Assembly (NCBI GenBank): GCA_013339895.1
Contig: JABACO010000017.1
Span: 4,591,570-4,655,569 of the forward strand
From: Ephydatia muelleri
Taxonomy: Eukaryota > Porifera > Demospongiae > Spongillida > Spongillidae
Length of the DNA stretch: 64,000 bases
Reading direction: 5' to 3'
Under the pieces are notes generated by a model that saw only the letters and a list, made by a program, of their open reading frames with translations, had not been told where the DNA came from and searched no databases. Numbering within the stretch: the stretch's first letter is position 1; every line of letters starts with the position of its first letter. The position numbers were made by a program, and so were the translations under genes. Below are positions 1 through 11,548 of this stretch, one piece after another.

Positions 1-235
1 TCACGTGCATAGCAGCTTTGCAATAAATATATATAGCTGTCAGTACAACAAACATAGTAATGATTATAATATTATCCTATACAATTTGGTTAATTAGTTT
101 TGTCATAGGCTGCATTTCTATTTATTTACTTAGAAGTCTTGTGATTTACCGCACTTATGAGGACAGCATTATGTTATAGCATCAACATGGAAATAATGAA
201 ACTGAGCAACTGATGCATGCAGCAAGAAATTGTGT

Positions 236-1926
236 TCAATCATTCAAGATGTACTCCATTTGCAGTCCTCGTGGATTATGCCTACAAAATTCATCAATAG
301 ATACTGATATGTCTACAGATATGTCACAATGAATAGCAAGAAGTGTTAATCCTGACATTCTCTGCTTTGTCATAGCGGAAGATCTAGTAGAAGTCTTGAT
401 TTGTTTCAGATAGCTAAAGGATCTCTCTGCAGAGCAACTAGTTACTGGAAGGTGCACAAGATACTGACTAAAGCTTTGATATTAGGGTACATGGAAGTAA
501 TTTGTGGCAAAGTTCTAGTAGGATTAGATGCTAGACTACTCTCCTTAAGCTGGTGATGCCACTTTATTTTCCAGCAATCTAACTCGCTGCTAACACAATG
601 CGGTGATGGAAGGTCATTTTGGTACATCTTGGCAAATTCATGAACCTTAGCAAATTCATGTGAATGGCCGGTACAGTGCCTACATCAGCACACATTTTCT
701 CTACAACAGTGAACCACTGTGAATGCAGGTAAGTTTCAATATTGGTTCTAACATTTAGCAGTGTCATAATCACATCATCAATTTCCTTTACAGCTACTAC
801 AATGTCTTTGGTTTCAGCCTGCAAATTTGAAGTAGATATTTAAGACAAATGTTGGTCATAACTAGTGCAGAATGAAGTCAGTCGCAAGTTGCAGGGTTCT
901 AGCATCTGTAACTGAATCGGAGGTCCATAAACATGGACCATCTTTGCAAATGCTCTCCAAGCAGGTTACCGTGGATTGATAAAGAGAACAGAAGACTTCA
1001 AAAACATCAATACGCTGAACCCACCATGTACGGCAAAGGTCCTTCAACTTGTGAACAGATGACTCTGGTTGAATCTCTCTCGAGTGCCATTTGTCTTTTA
1101 GTGTGGGCAGAAAAGAATTTGAATACTTTATCCACCACAACCATCATATTGCGAACACTTGTTACTTGCAGTGACTTTACTACAGCAAGATTGAGGCAAT
1201 GAGACACACAGTGACTGTATAATGCCAGTGGATACTGTGCAGCAATAAGAGCTGCTATACCATTCACTAAACCAGCCATGCATATTTCCAGCTCCATCAT
1301 ATGCCTGACCTCGCAGATTGGACTTGTCCAATCTGTATCTTGCTAGCCAACTCTTGACCATGCAGATATGCCCTGATCACATTCAAAGAACCCCACAAGA
1401 TCTTCTCTGACTAAACATGTGTCAGGATCAATACACCTTAAGACAAGACTCAGCTGCTCTTTATTGGACACATCAGTAACTTCATCAGCTATCACAGTGA
1501 ACCATTTTGCCTTTTGAAACCCTCCTTATAATTTCTAATCTGATCTTCAAGAACATCAATGATCTGGTTTTGAATAACAGGAGATGTGTAGGTATAGCAT
1601 TCTTATCAGCTGTTTTAAGATGTTCACCAGAAACAGTATCACCTGCATCCACTCTGAGATTTAGAAGTGCTCGGAAATTGCCATCTTGATGGTTTTCATG
1701 CAGTGTTGAGGGGATCTTTTTCTATATCTGTTGCATTATCACAGTGGCCACGTAGAGCAATGTTCTGTTGTCAACACAATACCATTGTTGTAATGATTGA
1801 ACTAACCTTGTGACGATTTGTAGCAATCCTGTCTGACTAAGCTTGTAGCCGCCTTTTTTGGGCTAGAGATGCGTATTGCTGAAATATCGTGAATTTAACG
1901 GTATCAGGGGGAGGGATCGCTGCCAT
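236..1926 (-). pseudogene. ZMYM1-like hAT transposase, copy A (degenerate)
   Basis: A broken domesticated-type hAT transposase of the TTF/ZMYM1 (DUF4371 plus hAT dimerisation) family. Conceptual translation in shifting frames gives, in order, a short start at 1,926 (MAAIPPPDTVKF), an RGHCDNATD block, the DUF4371 signature IADEVTDVSNKEQLSLVLR, RGQAYDGAGNM, HCVSHCLNLAVVKS and, at the C-terminus (236-457), the hAT dimerisation segment LPVTSCSAERSFSYLKQIK. At least six frame changes and a stop after the first 40 codons separate these blocks. Nearly all are shared with copies B and C, so the gene was dead before the duplication. Copy A also lacks one A in a short A run near 1,855. No 8-bp target duplication was located. 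Family assignment is firm; activity is excluded. Confidence 0.85.
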
Positions 1927-2803
1927 GTTTTGTGGACCTATAGGTCCTTCATAATCAAGGACAGTCTTTTAACTGGGTCATGTACCGAATGGTACGTACG
2001 TTGCAAGAAGTTAAACTTGGTATGGTGCCTCTCTTCTCCCTCAGAAGATCGGTTGAGAGCTGGTGGAAGCCTGTGTGACACGCGTCTGAAGGTCCAGGTT
2101 CTTCTGCACACTTGTGAGTGCTGTACTCACCAGCCCGTATCTATCTCCTTCCCACAGGTTTGCTGGCAATGTACCACTATATCCATCAGCAAGGTCTTAA
2201 TGAGTGATGGTGCCGGCTTCAGCTGTGAAGGAGCCAAAGGAGTGTCCATGATGCAGCATGGACACTTGACCTCACTGCAGTTGGAGGCCATGCACCAGTG
2301 TATGATATGTCGATGCAGCCACAATTGTCAGGCACAAGGGACACTGAAGTTGGTCCAGTACGTCTGGATTGTTGGTACTGGCAAGTATATGGTCTTGTGC
2401 TGAGAAGCCTGTCTGCATGGCAGGGGCTATTCCACGTAAATCTGAGCTGGACTATTGTAGGCTGGACAGCCTGTGGTGGTTTTGGATGACATATCTCTGA
2501 GTACTAATACGTAAATGTACATGCAGTATATATATATATTTTATATTACCATGCAGTCAACTACTGTGTGGGCCTTCCACTCAAAATGAATGCTGTTGGG
2601 CCCATGTTTGTGGTGTTTATACTGATCAAAAGGATGGTGGTGGGTGGGTGCCAATTGTGTCCAGGGAGGTGTTGATAAGGAATTTGGAGTGCAAATCCTC
2701 TGCAAACTGTCTGCAGTTATACCTTTTTGGCTTTATCCTCCACCATAGATTAATATATTAGTAACACAAACAAAATCAGCGATCCCTCCCCCTGATACCG
2801 TTG
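1899..2803. repeat. 26-bp perfect inverted repeats bracketing 0.85 kb
   Basis: The motif AACGGTATCAGGGGGAGG and its next 8 bases (1,899-1,924) recur as a perfect reverse complement at 2,778-2,803. The left repeat overlaps the first codons of the hAT reading frame. In copy C the pair is at about 55,290-55,315 and 56,175-56,200. In copy B the hAT-proximal member has been removed by a deletion of about 300 bp. The pair could be terminal repeats of a small element or a local inverted duplication; no clear target duplication is visible. Confidence 0.6.
2127..2430 (-). pseudogene. Cys-rich, RING-like fragment upstream of the hAT (copy A)
   Basis: Read on the same strand as the hAT, two overlapping frames give LQCPLCLTIVAAS followed, after a frame change, by CSEVKCPCC, a LKPAPSLIKTLL helix-like stretch and VVHCQQTCGKEI. 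The C-x2-C, C-x4-C-x2-C and C-x3-C spacing suggests a broken zinc-binding RING plus second zinc-finger module. The same fragment with the same frame change occurs in copies B and C. No splice structure linking it to the hAT was established, and the family is not certain. Confidence 0.3.
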
Positions 2804-2969
2804 AATGGGGGTTGAGGTGTGTGGGTGTGGGGTGGTTGCTGCTGAGACTTTGATTTTGTTGGTGTGCTATGTAAAATTTGAAATTCCATGCTGTTTATGT
2901 AATTTTGTATGAAATAATTATATTATACACCTTTTTTTTTTTCATACACGTGGCTACAGTTGGTGTTTG

Positions 2970-2994
2970 TGACGTCATTTTGGGCTATATATTT
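2970..2994 (+). promoter_or_regulatory. CRE palindrome followed by a TATA-like element
   Basis: TGACGTCA, a perfect cAMP-response-element palindrome, lies at 2,970-2,977 and a CTATATATTT stretch follows 8 bases later. Another half-site (CTGACGTGACG) occurs near 3,171. The motif is conserved in copies B (near 34,790) and C (55,114-55,121). Sequence identity between recent duplicates is expected, so conservation does not by itself prove function. Confidence 0.3.
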
Positions 2995-3190
2995 CTGTGT
3001 GGATGTATGTTATTATATACCTGTCTGTCGATTGGTGACCACAGCTGCCGGTGCCGACCTCCTTTCTTAAAGGCTGCGTACGCCCTTGGAATTATAAGGT
3101 ACATGTTATTTCTGTACTAGGGGCCTAGTACTTGCTGTACATTTATAAGGGAGCTGTTACGTTAGACTTCCCTGACGTGACGAAGTCGGG

Positions 3191-3583
3191 GTGGCATATG
3201 AATTACAGGATTTCCCACAGAGAGCGTGGCGCTTCACACGCCGGGCCCCCAGCTTCGCGGTTTCAGACTACGCCCAATACGTGTTTACCCAACGCACTAT
3301 CACAAATCTTGGTACATTATATATTAGGATGATACCCGCAAAAGGCGAAGGTTGGACCATGTTTGGCCATAGATTAAAGACCTGTAACGATAGGTGCGCT
3401 CTTATTGCGGCCTTCGGCTGGAAAACAGGTGACGGGGCTGAGAAGTTTGTCACGAAAGGAGAGGAATCCACTCTGCTGATTAGGGCTACGCACGAGGAGT
3501 ATCACTTCAAGGCTGTCCAGTCCTCGAGTCGACGACTGACGGGGCTGGACCTGAATCATTGTGGAGAGAGCGGTTTTGTTTGA
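3191..3583 (+). other. 130-codon open frame of unknown nature, copy A
   Basis: A frame open for 130 codons on the strand opposite to the hAT. It has no in-frame ATG at its beginning (it opens with GTG after an upstream TGA), so as a eukaryotic gene it would need an upstream exon. It stays open in all three copies (B extends to 154 codons by losing the stop). The predicted peptide is basic (QRAWRFTRRAPSF) and matches no family I recognise. It could be an internal exon, a TE remnant or chance. Confidence 0.25.
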
Positions 3584-3602
3584 GGCTTGTGTGTGTAAAA
3601 TG

Positions 3603-3718
3603 GCATACACGAGGCGACTTCCTGCCGACTTGTCGCATGCAACTCGAATGAATATGGTAAAAGATCAGTAAACTAAAGAATTACGGAACTTGTACCCATG
3701 TTAGTCGGCAGGAAGTCG

Positions 3719-3759
<41 letters not shown>

Positions 3760-3766
3760 TGTATGC
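3603..3766. repeat. Inverted repeat split by a 40-base poly-C tract
   Basis: GCATACACGAGGCGACTTCC and its next 8 bases (3,603-3,630) face AGTCGGCAGGAAGTCGCC at 3,703-3,720 and GTGTATGC at 3,759-3,766. The right arm is interrupted by C40 (3,719-3,758). In copies B and C the tract is G18 (34,024-34,041) and G23 (54,349-54,371). The homopolymer seems to have expanded inside one arm of a terminal or stem repeat. Confidence 0.75.
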
Positions 3767-4060
3767 GCGAATAGTGTGTCTGTGTTCGTTTCTTTTTTTG
3801 GGCGTTTGGCTTGGCCGTTTAAGACAAAAGTGGACTCTTTAGACTCCTGTCAACAATGCGCCGACAGTGACGGACGGGCTTACTTTTTTGAATTTCACAC
3901 CTTTTTCACTCAGTCCGGCGCACTCAGTCCGAAGTTGGTGCGGCCAATCACGGGCGTGGCAAATTGCAGGCCGGCACTTGACCAGGGGAGGGTGCGGGCG
4001 GGGGGCACCCCTTCCGTACAGCTAAGGGGTATGGGGAGCTAGCGCTTTTTTTTGCGTTGG
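3759..4060. promoter_or_regulatory. CpG-richer, CCAAT-containing promoter-like stretch
   Basis: This 300-bp stretch is richer in GC and CpG than its surroundings. It has a CCAAT box at 3,944-3,948 (GGCCAATCACGGGCGTGG) and a direct repeat of ACTCAGTCCG at about 3,908 and 3,922. It lies 1.4 kb upstream of the first exon of the ZU5 gene and on the other side of the open frame at 3.2-3.6 kb, so a promoter, perhaps bidirectional, is plausible. No transcription start can be read from sequence alone. Confidence 0.25.
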
Positions 4061-4353
4061 AAAAACTCAGAAAGCTACGCAACTAGTAGCCAATATTAGC
4101 CATATTGTTTATACGCGTACAATGCAAGTTACAACAATAGTTGGTGGAGGTGGCATGGGTGTCCCGATGCTCAGTCCAGATAACCTCTAGCAATTTTATA
4201 CACAAGCATCTTGAAGTTTTATACTGTGACTGACGAACGTACGCGTACAGTTACATAATACATGCTCGCTGTAGTTAGATACGCCGATAGTTAAACACGA
4301 GGTCCTGCACTGTCTCCCGAAAGCCTTTAATCTGACCCAGTTTTAGGTTTAAG

Positions 4354-4380
4354 CCCCCCCCCCCCCCCCCCCCCCCCCCC
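4354..4380. repeat. Poly-C tract (27)
   Basis: C27 on the plus strand. The counterparts are G27 at 33,402-33,428 in B and G22 at 53,748-53,769 in C. Confidence 0.95.
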
Positions 4381-5440
4381 AGTTTTTCAACCTTCTCTAG
4401 TGTCTGTGTGCCTGCTAAGGTAGGAGGCTATCCAGGGTTTGAGACCTCTAGGGGAGCTGCAGTAGCACTGCATGCAGCGGCTCCACATGCCATCTCCAAG
4501 TAGTCCCATGAGGCTGGCTCTTCAAGTGCCAAGCACTTTGGTCACCTCTGTGCCACTGATCCTTGCTCCACAGTACAGTACCTAGGTTGGGAAGGAGTTA
4601 CGATTGACCCCAGGAAGGGGTGTAGACTGGAGACATTGTCCGAGGGTGGCATCATCTTCACTGCATCTGCTTTGTGCCCACTCAAAATTCTTCTGACTTT
4701 GTGCTCCCAGCATGACTTGACTGTAGGCGTTGGTGTAACCATGGCCACCACTTAGCTTGTGCCTTGGCCTGATTGGGAGTGCAGGACTTCAGAATGGGAT
4801 TCCATACTATGCCGCCAATCACATGCTTGAATCTGATCTTCCAGAATGCGGGCAAAAGAAGCCATGCACCCTCTCAGCTTACAGAACACTGATTTTGTGT
4901 CAGGCTAGAATTTAACAACCAGCTGGAAGTCATTCAGACATCTGAGCTCTGGCTTGAATAGTTCTGTGCAGAGTTGTATGCAGGCCTGTTGAAGGACTGA
5001 TCTGGCTTGGGTTCACTGGAAGAAATATATACAGTATCTATAGCTTGTTGTCAAGGTAATTGGGTGCACTCAGAGGATTACCAGGGCCAGATAAATCACA
5101 TGCCCCTATAGATGGCTCATCAGTTCGTGTGTTCTGGAAGCAAATGATTGAAAATCTGCTTGTGTTTATCTGCATCAGTGCATTTGTCAAGTTTTTGTTT
5201 GGGTAACAAGGGATACATGTTATTTACCACATAGCAGAAAATGTAAACAAGTTATGTGTCATGATGTTGTTTATGTAAGTCACATGATGTAGAATACATA
5301 CTGATTCTATTATGTTTTCTGAGTTCATTCATTTGGCGAGTTATTGACAACCATTTTTTTTAAGCACTGTTACTCTCTGAAGCATGCTTATTTAGAACAT
5401 ACTTAAATTCAACCTTTTCTCTGACAGTGTCCAGCAAGCC
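4381..5440. other. Unassigned stretch upstream of the ZU5 gene, copy A
   Basis: No gene could be supported here. Short open frames exist on both strands but differ in frame between copies. The equivalent regions are 32,360-33,400 (B) and 52,705-53,745 (C). A hydrophobic frame near 5,140-5,210 (ENLLVFICISAFVKF) is open on the ZU5 strand but has no splice model. This may be ordinary 5' flank of the ZU5 gene. Confidence 0.5.
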
Positions 5441-5467
5441 ATGTCGCGTGTCAACGAAGACTATGTG

Positions 5468-6190
5468 ACCACTCCATCTACTGGTGCTGCTTCCCATGTG
5501 ACCACTCCATCTGCTGGTGCTGCTTCCCATGTGACCACTCCATCTGCTGGTGCTGCTTCCCATGTGACCACTTCATCTGCTGGTGCTGCTTCCCATGTGA
5601 ACACTTCATCTGCTGGTGCTGCTTCCAAGACCACTCCATCTGCTGGTGATGCTTCCCATGTGACCACTCCATCTGCTGGTGCTGCTTCCCATGTGACCAC
5701 TCCATCTGCTGGTGCTGCTTCCCATGTGACCACTCCATCTGCTGGTGCTGCTTCCCATGTGACCACTCCATCTGCTGGTGCTGCTTCCCATGTGACCACT
5801 CCATCTGCTGGTGCTGCTTCCCATGTGACCACTTCATCTGCTGGTGCTGCTTCCCATGTGACCACTTCATCTGCTGGTGATGCTTCCCATGTGACCACTT
5901 CATCTGCTGGTGCTGCTTCCCATGTGACCACTCCATCTGCTGGTGCTGCTTCCCATGTGACCACTTCATCTGCTGGTGCTGCTTCCCATGTGACCACTTC
6001 ATCTGCTGGTGATGCTTCCCATGTGACCACTCCATCTGCTGGTGCTGCTTCCCATGTGACCACTTCATCTGCTGGTGCTGCTTCCCATGTGACCACTCCA
6101 TCTGCTGGTGCTGCTTCCCATGTGACCACTTCATCTGCTGGTGATGCTTCCCATGTGACCACTCCATCTGCTGGTGCTGCTTCCAAAGTG
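5468..6190 (+). repeat. 33-bp coding minisatellite, 22 units
   Basis: Direct repeats of a 33-bp unit encoding TTPSAGAASHV, with variants TSSAG, GDASHV and one unit in which HV is replaced by K. Units stay in frame through exon 1. Copy B has 3 units and copy C has 15, so length is changing rapidly while the frame is kept. Confidence 0.95.
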
Positions 6191-6917
6191 AATGGTAAGC
6201 CTAAGGAGTATATTAATGTTTATTATATTAAAGGCATTGGATGGGGCCCATCAGGAAGTATTATTATTGGAAGTGTCCATATATTACAATATATAGAGTA
6301 ATTAAGTGAATCTGATGTCTTCTTACAAACAAATACCAGTCCTATATTTAATTGTAGAGAATGTTTTTTTTTTTTTTTGTTTCATTGCTTTTTTTTAATA
6401 ACTGGGTTAGTATACTTTTTAAATACTTCAGAAAACACAACACACATACATTTCTAATTATATGATGAAATATTGTTATGGGGTCAAATCCAATGAGACT
6501 TAATGTGTTTCATTCTGCCCACCTCCCAAAATAATAATAACAAATATACAGCATCCACAGCAGGCAAACGATGTCAGCAAAAGCAAGAGCTAAGGCAACA
6601 AGGCATATCATTTGATGGAGATGGTAGTGTGGAAGGTCTCACTAACTTACTGAAGAGTGATGAAGAGTGAAAAAAACAGTAAGAGTTGTTTACATTTTAT
6701 CTCACTATTGTGCAAGCAAGTTCCTTTTATTTTATTTCAAGCCAAGAGGAGAAGGGACCACTGTACGCAGCCTAGATTACCAGGAAGCATCTAGTCATGG
6801 TAATGTGGGGATGGTGAGGACTGGGGATTGGAAACATGGGTATTTGAGTCTTGGAGCATGTGAATGTGTACTAAGATAACCAATGATGTTAGTATGGTTC
6901 TGGCCCCTTTGTTAATA

Positions 6918-7556
6918 CGGGGTGTCCACAAATGAATGCAACACTTTTAAATGAATGTAATTCCTTGATGTGATTATCACTCTAAATGATTTTATGAATA
7001 TACAGCGACTAAGATAGGCAAATACGAACAGCTTTATTAAAATTCGATTACCTAATAGTTCAAAAGATAAAATCAAATAACTTGCAATTGATTAATGTGA
7101 TACAATAATGTACGACAACGTTTTATTAATTGCAAGTGTGATAAACTTTGATGGAAGATTGGCATTTTACTAGTTAATATTCAATCAAACTTGAAAATGC
7201 TAATAGACCACTACAAATTACTTTGAGTTTTAATAACTCACCACTACATAATTCAATACCAAATGAATGACTAATTGTTAAAATTAATTATACCTTGGCA
7301 GTTTCAACGTTAATAACTTATAAGATAACTCACTACTAAACTCAGTAACTTGAAATCAGTGCTGTTCCACCACATTCAGATATTCCGTTACTTATTAATG
7401 ATTTTGATAATCGAATATCAAGGGTTTTTATAATAACTACTTAACCTTAACCATTGTTAGTATTTGCCTAAGTACTGTAATGTATGCTCAAAAAATCAAA
7501 CTTTAATCCTGAGCTATAGTGATTTAAAAGTGTTGCATTCATTTGCGGACACCCGG
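6918..7556. mobile_element. Tc1/mariner-type MITE, copy A
   Basis: A 639-bp AT-rich non-coding element lying in intron 3 of the ZU5 gene. Terminal inverted repeats of about 37 bp read CGGGGTGTCCACAAATGAAT on the left and CCGGGTGTCCGCAAATGAAT on the right (each as read inward), with A/G changes. Both ends abut TA, the Tc1/mariner target. No transposase frame is inside. The same insertion is in copies B and C, so it predates the duplication. Confidence 0.85.
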
Positions 7557-8778
7557 TATATAGCATTGCATGTGATGTAGAACCATATTATTATGGTGGC
7601 TTAGAGATCTGCCACATATATGTACCTTCCCTCCATATAGCAGGGATAACTGCTGTACTTCAGTTTATAATAATTTCTACATGTATAAGACAAAACGAAT
7701 TATTGGCAATGAAAGTCCCTCTAGTTCAGTCTGACAGCACAATGTATCACCATTTTCTCAGCCTTAATTTCTTAGCAGTCACCTTGGGAGGGTAATGACA
7801 GGGCAATGTGGGGTCATAAAGCAGGCAATTTATGTAATATGAATGACATCTGCCTTGTGCCATCACATAGGTATGCAATGTCAATGCTTTTGCAATGAAA
7901 ATTGCTATTTGTTAATATAATTGATTATTTTGTGTATATCATGGATACATAGCTCATGGATAACTAACTACATGTATGTGTCCTCATGTTGTACCACACT
8001 CTGCTTTACCTCACCAACTCCAGTTCATGCCACTCATCCATTTGTCTCCGCCCTGTTTTTTTTCAATGCACTAAATGTAGAAATTACCTCCCATAAAATA
8101 TCATTAAACAGAGCAACAGTCTAGAAATTGATGATGTATGCTATTTATTACAATTGGTATGTTTTTCTGCTGATTGACATGACAAGCCAGAGTATGTGCT
8201 GTCCTTTTTATTGCCCTTGCAGATCAGGAAATCAAAATTCTCTCCAGAGAAACCTGCTTATATAATTGGAAACATAGTGGAATTACGATGGAAGTTCCTA
8301 GTGGTTGTCTGCCTGAAGATGTTGCTGAGTGCAGATTGAAGGTCGCTGCATCTTTGGGCACAGATATCTTGCTACCAGAGGACACAACACTTGTGAGTGC
8401 AGTCTACCACATCATTACACCTCCAAATGTAAAGCGATTAAAGAAGCCAGTTACAATCCACATACAGCATTGTGCTGGTTTGAAGCCAGGGGAAGAAGAT
8501 AAACTTTCTTTTGTTGTTGCAAAAGAAGGAGCAACTAAATTTGAGTTCTTGCCTGGAGATCATTTCTCTTCTGCACACGGAAGTATAACACTTCACAGCT
8601 TTTCCCTCTTTGCCATTGTATCTGATATGTTGTATGGATCTACATATTGTGGTTGTATTTGGGACAGTTTCCGCGAAAATTGCCCCACGGATATATTATA
8701 AAATGTTATAAAAATGCATCGCGGGTGAATCGCTATAACTTCCCAACGGTTAACGCTATCGACTTCCTATTTTCAACA

Positions 8779-10638
8779 CTTACACACACAGACACACAAA
8801 TGCACACAGACACACTAACGCACACACACATACACACATGACATACACACAGATGCATACAAACACACACAGACACACTAACGCACACACACACACTCAC
8901 ACAGACACACACACACAGGCACACACAGACACAAATGCACACACAGACACACTAACACACACACACACACACAAACGCACACAGACACACACACATGACA
9001 TACACACAGACGCATACAAACACACACACACACACTAACGCACACAGACACACACATGACATACACACAGACGCATACAAACACATGCACACAGATACAC
9101 AGACACACATGGACACACAAAAAACACGACACACATATGACAAACACACACACACGCACACACACACACGTACACACATGGAAATACACACTAGCACACA
9201 GACACACATGCACACACACATGCATGAAATACACACTAGCACACACAGACACACTACATACACACAGATGCATTCAAACACACACACACAGACACACTAA
9301 CGCACACACACAAACACACACGCACACATGACATATACACATTCACACACACACACACACTAACGCACACAGACACACACATGACATACACACATGACAT
9401 ACACACAGACGCATACAAACACACACACACAGATACACAGAGACACACATGGACACACAAAACACACGACACACATATGACAAACACACACACGCACACA
9501 CACACACGTACACATACACACATAGAAATACACACTAGCACACACAGACACACATGCGCACACACATGCATGAAATACACACTAGCACACACATGCACAC
9601 ACAGACATGACATACACACACAGACACACTAACACACACACACATGACATACACACACAGACACACAAATGCACACACAGACTGCATTTCAATTTGTGTA
9701 CCAAACACACACATGCACACGCACAGGCACACACACACATGACATACACACACAAATGCACACACAGACACACTAATGCACACACACACAGACACACAAA
9801 TGCACACACAGACACACAAATGCACACATAGACACACTAATGCACACACACACACACACACACACAGGCACAGACACATGACATACACACACAGACACAC
9901 TAATGCACACACAGACACACTAACACACACACACACACAAACGCACACACATGACATACACTGTACACACAGACGCATACAAACACGCACACAGACACAC
10001 TAATGCGCACACACTCACACAGACACATGACATACACACACAGACACACTAACGCACACACACACACAAACGCACACAGACACACACATGACATACACAC
10101 TGACGCATACAAACACACACACACACAGATACACAGACACACACATGGACACACAAAACACACGACACACATATGACAAACACACACACGCACACACACA
10201 CGTACACACACACACATGGAAATACACACAGGCACACACAGACACACATGCATACACACAGATGCATACAAACACACACACACAGACACACTAACGCACA
10301 CACACACACAAATGCACACACAGACGCACACATGGCATACACAGACACATACAAACACACACACACAAACACACACTAACGCACACATGACATACACACA
10401 GACGCATACAAACACACACACACAGATACACAGACACACAAAACACACGACACACACATATACAAACACACACACACATGCACACACACACACACATGGA
10501 AATACACACTAGCACACACAGACACACATGCATACACAGGCACACACGAAATACACAGACATACACACACACGAGACAGTCACACAAAACACTCAGACAC
10601 ACATGCACCGACACACAGAGGAACATACACACATGACA

Positions 10639-10678
<40 letters not shown>

Positions 10679-11045
10679 CACACAAGCACACACAGACACA
10701 CACACGAAATATATACACTCACGAAATACACAGACACACACACAGAGGAACATACACACATGACAGACACACACACACACACGGACACACAAGCACACAC
10801 AGACACACACACGAAATATATACACTCACGAAATACACAGACACACACACAGAAACACACAGACACGCAGACTTGCACACAGACTCACACACACAAAATA
10901 CATATAGACACACATGCACAGACACAACAGACACACACTCACAGATACACACACAATACACACAGACACACATACAGATACACACATACAGATATACAGA
11001 CGCACACACAGACTCGCACATGTGCACAGACACGTGTTACACAAA
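8779..11045. repeat. Degenerate CA array with higher-order structure
   Basis: About 2.3 kb of CA dinucleotides broken by recurrent words. Blocks containing CACATGGACACACAAAA, CATATGACAAACACAC and CATGGAAATACACA recur in the same order near 9,100-9,240, 9,440-9,560, 10,140-10,230 and 10,430-10,520. This is a higher-order repeat of a few hundred bases, not a simple microsatellite. The long open frames here on both strands are artefacts of the dinucleotide period. Confidence 0.9.
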
Positions 11046-11469
11046 GCACACACTGTTGTTCATGTGGAAAAAAACAGTAGTGCTCTCTGATAATGATGGT
11101 ACACAAATTTTCTCTCACTGAATGCCTTCTCTGCACATGCATTTTTGATCTATCTATTGAACAGCTCATGAGACCATGAGACATGTCTACACATGTAGTG
11201 TCATAGGAGTGGTCCTTTATGCATACATTGTGTCCTTATAGGACTGTCCCCTGACACAAGGGACAAGTCATGCATGTAAGGATATGCCATGGTTTGCTAA
11301 CAAGCTCAAGGCTTCTGAGTGCTTGTGGAATGATGAATATTGCTATCCATTGTGTCTGTGTAAACTTACCACGGGCCCTGACCTACCGCAATCAGCAATG
11401 ACATCGCCAGGCAGAACCATCGCCCTTCATAAAAAACTGCGTGGTACATCCTTCTAGAAGAGGCAGCAC

Positions 11470-11548
11470 TAGTCTCGTACCCAGACCCAGATTCCCAACA
11501 GCTGCGCCACCCGCAGCTGTTGGGAATCTGGGTCTGGGTACGAGACTA
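11470..11548. mobile_element. 79-bp hairpin mini-transposon with 9-bp target duplication
   Basis: Nearly perfect palindrome: TAGTCTCGTACCCAGACC at the left end is mirrored at the right (GGTCTGGGTACGAGACTA), with only a few unpaired bases at the centre. It is flanked by direct repeats AGGCAGCAC (11,461-11,469 and 11,549-11,557). The 9-bp duplication fits a Mutator-like mover. The same insertion in inverted orientation is at 40,842-40,920. Confidence 0.85.

Noticed and set aside
1876-2403. 175-codon plus-strand frame
   Set aside because: It is antisense to the Cys-rich and hAT-start sequence, opens without support from the other copies (B and C split it) and has no family resemblance.
5461-6186. 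Minus-strand frames across the 33-bp repeat (EAAPADGVVTW repeats)
   Set aside because: A 33-bp period keeps all frames open. The plus-strand frame is supported by ATG, donor and phase-compatible downstream exons.
8779-11045. CRISPR-like repeat-spacer array
   Set aside because: The repeats are not separated by unique spacers of constant size, and the genome is eukaryotic.
8779-11120. Many long overlapping open frames rich in Cys/Val or His/Thr
   Set aside because: They are translations of CA/TG arrays, open in several frames on both strands. They have no start context, splice signals or conserved composition beyond the dinucleotide period.
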